Source of the DNA: Methylotenera_A sp040387515
GTDB lineage: Bacteria; Pseudomonadota; Gammaproteobacteria; Burkholderiales; Methylophilaceae
NCBI GenBank assembly: GCA_040387515.1
Contig: JAZKDP010000001.1
Span: forward strand, 1-10,774
Length of the DNA stretch: 10,774 nucleotides
Reading direction: 5' to 3'
Under the pieces are notes generated by a model that saw only the letters and a list, made by a program, of their open reading frames with translations, searched no databases and had not been told where the DNA came from. Positions 6,096-10,774 of the stretch are shown in pieces. The translations under genes and the position numbers were made by a program. Within the stretch, counting starts at the first letter, position 1. Every line of letters starts with the position of its first letter.

Positions 6096-6617
6096 ATGAC
6101 TACAAAAGTACCTAATGTAACTTTTAAAACCCGTGTGCGTGATGAGAGCATTGGCGGTGAGAACCCATTCCGTTGGCAAGATGTTACAACTGACGACATT
6201 TTTAAAGGCAAAAAAGTGGTGATTGTTGCGCTTCCAGGTGCATTCACACCAACTTGCTCAAGCACACATTTACCTGGCTATGAAGCTAAATTTGCTGAAT
6301 TCAAAGCTGCTGGCGTAGATGACATTTACTGCGTGAGTGTGAATGATGCATTTGTGATGTTCCAATGGGGTAAAAACTTAGGCGTTAAAAATGTGAAAAT
6401 GTTGCCAGACGGTAACGGTGATTTCACGCGCGGTATGAACATGTTAGTGAAAAAGAATAACCTTGGTTTCGGTGACCGTTCATGGCGCTATTCAGCCTTA
6501 GTTGAAGATGGCGAAGTGAAACAAGTTTTCGCTGAAGCTGGTAAATCTGACGACTTTGGTGATGATCCATTTGAAGTGTCTGATGCTGACACGATGTTAA
6601 ATTATTTGAAAAAATAA
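6096..6617 (+). CDS. Peroxiredoxin, Prx5 / type II family
   Basis: Cytoplasmic thiol peroxidase of 173 residues that reduces hydrogen peroxide and organic hydroperoxides. The peroxidatic Cys54 lies in PGAFTPTCSSTHLPGY (47-62), the Prx5-specific form of PxxxTxxC. Cys79 in DIYCVSVND matches the second conserved cysteine of type II peroxiredoxins, and Arg128 in GDRSWRYS fits the active-site arginine. In several proteobacteria this domain is fused to a glutaredoxin; here the protein ends after the peroxidase domain, so it needs a separate thiol donor. Glutathione/glutaredoxin is plausible because glutathione reductase is encoded next. A strong AAGGA ribosome binding site supports the start. A terminator follows, so gor is probably transcribed separately. 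Confidence 0.93.
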   Translation: MTTKVPNVTFKTRVRDESIGGENPFRWQDVTTDDIFKGKKVVIVALPGAFTPTCSSTHLPGYEAKFAEFKAAGVDDIYCVSVNDAFVMFQWGKNLGVKNVKMLPDGNGDFTRGMNMLVKKNNLGFGDRSWRYSALVEDGEVKQVFAEAGKSDDFGDDPFEVSDADTMLNYLKK

Positions 6618-6632
6618 TTACATTCGCTTTAG

Positions 6633-6664
6633 AAAAGGGCGATGTAATAAGCATCGCCCTTTTT
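6633..6664 (+). terminator. intrinsic terminator after the peroxiredoxin gene
   Basis: GGGCGATG (6637-6644) and CATCGCCC (6652-6659) form a perfect 8-bp GC-rich stem with a 7-base loop, followed by five T (6660-6664) and preceded by four A, which also make it workable in reverse. It begins 15 bases after the stop codon. Confidence 0.92.
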
Positions 6665-6742
6665 ATTTAAAGCGCTTTTCAATTAAATTATAGAAAAACT
6701 AAGCTTAAACTTAAGTTAACTCAGCACATTAATTAGCATATT

Positions 6743-6758
6743 AAAGAGAAATAAATTG
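6743..6758 (+). promoter_or_regulatory. ribosome binding site and TTG start of gor
   Basis: AAAGAGA (6743-6749) lies 7 bases from the TTG at 6756-6758 (measured from the GAG core). No ATG or GTG occurs in frame between the stop at 6717-6719 and this TTG. The first ATG inside the gene, at codon 28, would remove the FAD-binding GxGxxG, so TTG is the most credible start. Confidence 0.7.
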
Positions 6759-8135
6759 TCACCATACACTCCAACAACTCAATACGATTATGATTTATTT
6801 GTAATAGGCGCAGGCTCTGGCGGTGTGCGTGCAGCACGCATGGCAGCTGGCTTGGGTGCGAAAGTCGCTATTGCAGAAGACCGTTATTTTGGTGGTACTT
6901 GTGTCAATGTAGGTTGTGTACCTAAAAAACTTTATGTCTATGCCTCACAATTTTCTGAGAGCTTTGCGGCTGCAGCTGGCTTTGGATGGAAAGTGGGTGA
7001 CTCTGCATTTACCTGGTCAAACCTAGTTGCTAATAAAGATAAAGAAATCAATCGCCTACAAAGCGTGTACGATAAATTGCTGCGCGATAGCCAAGTGTTT
7101 GTGATCAATGGCCGTGCGACATTGCTTGATGCACATACTGTAAAAGTAGGCGACGATACTTATACAGCAGAACGTATTTTAGTGGCTACGGGCGGCTGGC
7201 CATTTGTGCCAGAAGTTGAAGGCAAAGAACATATTATTACTTCAAATGAGATTTTTAATTTACCTGTGTTGCCGAAACAAATGGTGATTGTTGGCGGCGG
7301 ATATATTGCTGTGGAATTTGCTGGTATTTTGCATGGCTTGGGCGTGGATGTAACGATTTTTGAGCGTGGTGCTAAAGTATTGCGCGGCTTTGATGAAGAT
7401 ATTCGTGACTTCTTAATCGCAGAGATGACCAAAAAAGGCATCAAGTTTATGTTTAACACCAGCGTAGACAAGATTAATTTGGATTGCGAAGGTTTAACCG
7501 TACACACCACAAAAGGCGAAACCGTCGCTGCTGAGTTGGTTATGTATGCCACTGGCCGTGTGCCTAATAGTAAAAATATAGGACTTGAGGCATTAGGCGT
7601 GACGCTGGATGCGGTGGGTGCGATTAAAGTGAATGATGACTATCAAACCAATTTGCCGTCTATTTATGCATTGGGCGATGTGACCAATCGCGTGAATTTA
7701 ACACCTGTGGCTACATCTGAAGGGATGGCTTTGGTGAACAAACTGTACGCCGCACACGATAAAAAAGTAGATTACGATAATATTCCGACCGCTGTATTCA
7801 GCCAGCCTAGTATTGGTACTGTTGGTCTAACCGAGGCGCAAGCTTTGTCAAAATATCCAGCGGATATTGATATTTACAAAGCTGATTTTAAGCCAATGAA
7901 AAATACATTGTCAGGCAGTAGCGAGCGCACACTCATGAAAATGGTCGTGGTGCGCAGTACGGATAAAGTCGTTGGTATGCATATGGTGGGGCCAGATGCA
8001 GGTGAGATTATTCAAGGTTTTGCTGTAGCGATTCGTGCAGGTGCAACAAAAGCAGTATTCGATAGCACCATCGGCATACACCCAACTGCGGCTGAAGAGT
8101 TTGTGACAATGCGTAAGCCTGCAGTGTCATATTAG
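6756..8135 (+). CDS. gor: Glutathione-disulfide reductase
   Basis: Cytoplasmic FAD-dependent homodimer that reduces oxidised glutathione with NADPH, keeping the pool used by glutaredoxins and peroxidases. The 459-residue protein has the FAD-binding VIGAGSGG (16-23), the redox-active disulfide GGTCVNVGC (Cys49 and Cys54), the NADP-binding VGGGYIA (179-185), the second FAD motif YALGDV (304-309), and the dimer-interface HPTAAEE with catalytic-type His442 and Glu447. Arg204 and Arg210 in ERGAKVLRGFD align with the two arginines that bind the NADPH 2'-phosphate in human glutathione reductase, although Glu203 stands just before them. This supports NADPH use and separates it from lipoamide dehydrogenase. 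The start is TTG. No promoter is clear in 6665-6755. Confidence 0.95.
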   Translation: MSPYTPTTQYDYDLFVIGAGSGGVRAARMAAGLGAKVAIAEDRYFGGTCVNVGCVPKKLYVYASQFSESFAAAAGFGWKVGDSAFTWSNLVANKDKEINRLQSVYDKLLRDSQVFVINGRATLLDAHTVKVGDDTYTAERILVATGGWPFVPEVEGKEHIITSNEIFNLPVLPKQMVIVGGGYIAVEFAGILHGLGVDVTIFERGAKVLRGFDEDIRDFLIAEMTKKGIKFMFNTSVDKINLDCEGLTVHTTKGETVAAELVMYATGRVPNSKNIGLEALGVTLDAVGAIKVNDDYQTNLPSIYALGDVTNRVNLTPVATSEGMALVNKLYAAHDKKVDYDNIPTAVFSQPSIGTVGLTEAQALSKYPADIDIYKADFKPMKNTLSGSSERTLMKMVVVRSTDKVVGMHMVGPDAGEIIQGFAVAIRAGATKAVFDSTIGIHPTAAEEFVTMRKPAVSY

Positions 8136-8156
8136 TAAATACTGGCCTAAATAAAC

Positions 8157-8171
8157 CGTTAACTATTAACG
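8157..8171 (-). terminator. small inverted repeat between convergent genes
   Basis: CGTTAA (8157-8162) and TTAACG (8166-8171) form a 6-bp stem with a 3-base loop in the 40-base gap between gor and the convergent small exported-protein gene. On the minus strand GTTTATTT follows, so it might terminate the nasA unit. The stem is AT-rich and weak. Confidence 0.35.
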
Positions 8172-8175
8172 AAAA

Positions 8176-8544
8176 TTAGTTGCCAAAACCTTTGCCGCTG
8201 CGCGAGCCTGTTTGATAGTCTTTATCACCAGGCAAAATGCAGCGGCCAAAGCCAAAAAAAGTGCCTTGGCTGCCCGGTGGACAATTAGCGGCAGGGTCAA
8301 GCTTGATAGCAATTTCTTTGGCTTGGGCTGCTTTTTGCGTATTCACGAACTCCCACTTTCCATTGGCGTGCAAAATCACATTTTCACCACTGGTCGTTTG
8401 TGCCTCAATATCCGGATGTGCGTCATCTGCATAAACATTCATCACGCTTAAACAAATCCCAACCGCTAAAATTTTAGCCAATTTGGCAGTATTGGTTAAA
8501 TATATAGCGTGTTTTAAGTGATGTTTAAACATGATTTTTCCCAT
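8176..8544 (-). CDS. Small exported protein of unknown function, behind nasA
   Basis: I do not recognise this 122-residue protein. Residues 1-39 look like a Sec signal peptide: a basic start, a hydrophobic core (about 21-37) and a VYA|DD cleavage site near 39. The mature part opens with EAQTTSGENVILHANGKWEF, a strand-turn pattern (a short x-G-x-V-x-L stretch followed by N-G-x-W) seen in many small periplasmic domains of unknown function. Cys88 and Cys102 could form a disulfide, and the tail is rich in Gly, Ser and Lys. Translation may start at Met5 (8530-8532) rather than Met1, because GGGA lies 6 bases before Met5 while nothing comparable precedes Met1. The gene starts 12 bases after the nasA stop on the same strand, so it is probably co-transcribed. 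A link to nitrate use is only inferred from position. Confidence 0.7.
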   Translation of the reverse strand: MGKIMFKHHLKHAIYLTNTAKLAKILAVGICLSVMNVYADDAHPDIEAQTTSGENVILHANGKWEFVNTQKAAQAKEIAIKLDPAANCPPGSQGTFFGFGRCILPGDKDYQTGSRSGKGFGN

Positions 8545-8556
8545 ACATTTGTACTT

Positions 8557-10774
8557 TTAAAATTTACCGTGCATTTGCACTAGTTTTTTCAATTCAGGCA
8601 CGCAAGATCCGCACTCAGTTCCGCATTTGAGCTTGGCTTGTAGTGTAAGTAAATCTGCACCTAATTCAATATTGTCGATAATTTCATTTTGCGAAACGTC
8701 TAAGCAGTTACACACGATTTTGCCACGGCCTTTTTGTCCAGTTGGTGGCGTAACGACAGGCGCCAATGCCCAGCGACGCAATTCATCGGTAAAACTGCCG
8801 CTCGACATTACATCTTTTAACCAATCGGCTGCTAGTGTTTCGCCCATCAAACGCACGCCAGTCACTTGGTCACTCTCAACCAAAATACGTTTGCTAATGC
8901 CACGTTTAGCATCGTTGTAGTTAAGCAACGGCATCTCATCCGTCATGCCTAAAATCGTATCGATTTGGGTGATTAAGTCCATTTCTGGGTTATCAGATAT
9001 TGGCGTATCTGCGTGTGCTGCACGTAATATCAGCATGCCGATACCATTGGCTGATTCGCGACCAAACAATCCGCAGCTTGCATACTCAAAATGCGGCAGC
9101 AAGGCACGAATTTTTTGCAGCATGCTCAAATCACTTACGGCGCGCATCACTGTCATGCGCCACGGCAGCTCTAGTTTCTCAATTTTAATGGCAGTATGTT
9201 TCAGTTCAGGCTGTTTTGATGTTTTATCAAAATTGGGTGGCATTAAGGCATTAACACCCAGGCCGTGCATAAATTGCCTGCCCCAGTGCATGGCAATAAA
9301 TGTTTGTGAAGGCTGCACATCGGTAGAAGCTTGCACAGGCAAAACCATGCTGCCGCGCTTATTTTGTACTTTGACGATATCGCCATTTTTAATGCTGCGA
9401 CGCATCATGTCATCCGCATTCATCTGGATGGCTGGTTCTTCTACGTGGTTAAATAATTGCGCAGTTGTACCTGTACGGCTCATGCCATGCCATTGATCGC
9501 GTAAACGACCTGTGAGCAAATGCAGCGGATGGCGTGCATCGGTTTTATCTGCAGTGCCTTTATAAACTGCATTTGAAAATTGCGCTTTGCCGTCTGGCTT
9601 CTGAAAAATGCCATCGGCATAAAGGCGAGCTAAACCTTGTGATTCACCTGTTTTAAATGGCCATTGTTGCGGGCCATTTTTATTTAACAAGCCATAGCTC
9701 AAACCAGTAATATCCAAATCGCGTCCGCGCGTGGATTCACGGTGTTCATTGAAAATGTCTTCTGTGGTATTAAAGACAAATAGATGGGATTGTTTAGCAC
9801 TGTTTTTTAACAGGCGCTTTTCTAAACGCTGTGCAAAATCGACCATAATTGCCCAATCGTGTTTGGCTTCAGCTGGGGGCGGCACGGCGGGGTTCACACG
9901 CGTGATACGGCGTTCTGAATTGGTAACTGTGCCTTCTTTTTCGCCCCAAGTGCTGGCTGGCAACAATACATCGGCATACGCGCAAGTATCAGTATTATTG
10001 TAAGCGTCCTGCACGACGACTAATTCCGCATTATTCAATGCAGTCAATACGTTATTCAAGTCAGGCATGGAATGCGCAGGGTTGGTACAGGCAATCCAGA
10101 TGGCTTTAATTTCACCTGCTTTTACCGCGTCAAACATTTCAATCGCTGTTTTACCTGCAGTTTCAGGCACAGAATCGATGCCCCACAGTTTGGCGACTTC
10201 TGCGCGGTGTTCGGCATTATCCAAGTCACGATGGCCAGACATCAAGTTAGCCATACCGCCCACTTCACGTCCGCCCATGGCATTTGGCTGACCTGTGAGA
10301 GAGAACGGACCTGCGCCTTTTTTGCCAATATGGCCAGTAGCCAGATGTAAATTAATCAGCGCGGCATTTTTGTCTGTACCATGAATGCTTTGATTAAGCC
10401 CCATACAGTACATGCTTAATGTTGGGCCAGCACCAAACCATTTAGCGGCTTGGATGATATCTGACTGTTTAATACCACAAATATCCGCCACCATTTTAGG
10501 TGTGTATTCGCGCAAGGTTTCTTTTAGCTCATCAAAACCATTGGTGTGGGCGTTAATATAGGCCGTATCTAGTAAGCCTTCCCACAACATCACATGCAAC
10601 AGGCCATTAAATAAGGCGACATCGGTGCCAGGTAAAATAGCCAGATGCAAATCAGCTGAACGAGCAGTGTCGGTTTTGCGCGGGTCAACGACGATGATTT
10701 TTAGGTCGGGATTCTTTGTTTTGGCATCTTCAATACGCCTGAAAATAATCGGGTGCGCAAATGCGGTATTGCTG
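8557..10774 (-). CDS. nasA: Assimilatory nitrate reductase catalytic subunit, C-terminal 738 residues (cut by window edge)
   Basis: Cytoplasmic molybdopterin enzyme that reduces nitrate to nitrite for nitrogen assimilation. The frame is open to the right edge. Upstream of the TTG at 10648-10650 it reads 41 more residues, including SNTAFAHPIIFRRIEDA and VVDPRKTDTARSADLHL, typical NasA sequence, so that TTG is not the start. From the visible end: the molybdopterin oxidoreductase domain, a dinucleotide-binding domain (beginning near HPLHLLTGRLRDQWHGMSRT), a segment resembling part of an NAD(P)H-nitrite-reductase-like FAD domain (NYNDAKRGISKRILVES), and a terminal BFD-type [2Fe-2S] domain with CNC and CGTECGSC (Cys688, 690, 717, 721, 724 of the visible part). 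The BFD domain separates it from periplasmic NapA and respiratory NarG. The N-terminal [4Fe-4S] domain and the molybdenum-ligand cysteine are off the window. Confidence 0.94.
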   Translation of the reverse strand, partial: SNTAFAHPIIFRRIEDAKTKNPDLKIIVVDPRKTDTARSADLHLAILPGTDVALFNGLLHVMLWEGLLDTAYINAHTNGFDELKETLREYTPKMVADICGIKQSDIIQAAKWFGAGPTLSMYCMGLNQSIHGTDKNAALINLHLATGHIGKKGAGPFSLTGQPNAMGGREVGGMANLMSGHRDLDNAEHRAEVAKLWGIDSVPETAGKTAIEMFDAVKAGEIKAIWIACTNPAHSMPDLNNVLTALNNAELVVVQDAYNNTDTCAYADVLLPASTWGEKEGTVTNSERRITRVNPAVPPPAEAKHDWAIMVDFAQRLEKRLLKNSAKQSHLFVFNTTEDIFNEHRESTRGRDLDITGLSYGLLNKNGPQQWPFKTGESQGLARLYADGIFQKPDGKAQFSNAVYKGTADKTDARHPLHLLTGRLRDQWHGMSRTGTTAQLFNHVEEPAIQMNADDMMRRSIKNGDIVKVQNKRGSMVLPVQASTDVQPSQTFIAMHWGRQFMHGLGVNALMPPNFDKTSKQPELKHTAIKIEKLELPWRMTVMRAVSDLSMLQKIRALLPHFEYASCGLFGRESANGIGMLILRAAHADTPISDNPEMDLITQIDTILGMTDEMPLLNYNDAKRGISKRILVESDQVTGVRLMGETLAADWLKDVMSSGSFTDELRRWALAPVVTPPTGQKGRGKIVCNCLDVSQNEIIDNIELGADLLTLQAKLKCGTECGSCVPELKKLVQMHGKF

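Noticed and set aside
6667..6719. Palindromic bits AAAGCGCTTT and ACTTAAGT before gor
   Set aside because: They are short, AT-rich self-complementary words without consistent spacing to a promoter, and expected by chance here.
8945..9496. 183-codon plus-strand ORF opposite nasA
   Set aside because: It is an antisense shadow of the NasA coding frame, with cysteine-rich, low-structure sequence and no motif.
10648..10650. TTG as the start codon of the nitrate reductase
   Set aside because: The frame stays open to the window edge and the 41 residues upstream are typical NasA sequence, so the gene is simply cut by the window.
1..10774. Mobile elements, CRISPR arrays, tRNA or rRNA genes
   Set aside because: No transposase or integrase frame, no regularly spaced long repeats, and no recognisable tRNA or rRNA sequence was found by reading both strands.

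Overview
This is a compact, AT-rich window with short intergenic gaps. It probably comes from the chromosome of a Gram-negative proteobacterium, most likely betaproteobacterial. The evidence is two Sec-exported proteins, an outer-membrane TonB-dependent receptor, glutathione reductase, CoaBC and dUTPase close to the proteobacterial type, and an assimilatory nitrate reductase with a C-terminal BFD-type iron-sulfur domain. A methylotroph of the Methylophilaceae would fit the base composition and gene content, but that is an inference from remembered family resemblance.

Layout, left to right. The first 55 bases hold the start of rpmB (ribosomal protein L28) on the minus strand, with a good sigma70-type promoter behind it. 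On the same strand follow dut (dUTPase), a 708-residue TonB-dependent receptor closely resembling E. coli YncD/PqqU, and coaBC (coenzyme A synthesis). coaBC diverges from a plus-strand pair: a membrane-anchored protein with an HExxHxxxxxD zinc-peptidase-like motif, then radC 15 bases later. Next come a Prx5-type peroxiredoxin with a clear intrinsic terminator and gor (glutathione reductase) with a TTG start. These two make a peroxide/thiol redox module. The right end is minus-strand again: the C-terminal 738 residues of NasA running off the edge, followed 12 bases later by a small exported protein of unknown function.

Most genes are housekeeping. Points worth a second look are: a PQQ-type receptor placed between coaBC and dut; a 21-codon open frame ahead of that receptor, in its frame and separated from it by one stop codon and 9 bases, containing a hairpin; three CACTAAA boxes exactly 20 bp apart over the probable dut promoter; an OxyR-like arrangement of tetramers ahead of the peroxiredoxin; the uncharacterised zinc-peptidase-like protein in the radC unit; and the small exported protein behind nasA. 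No mobile element, CRISPR array, tRNA or rRNA was recognised. No gene-free stretch reaches 300 bases; the longest is 5858-6095, which holds the peroxiredoxin control region.
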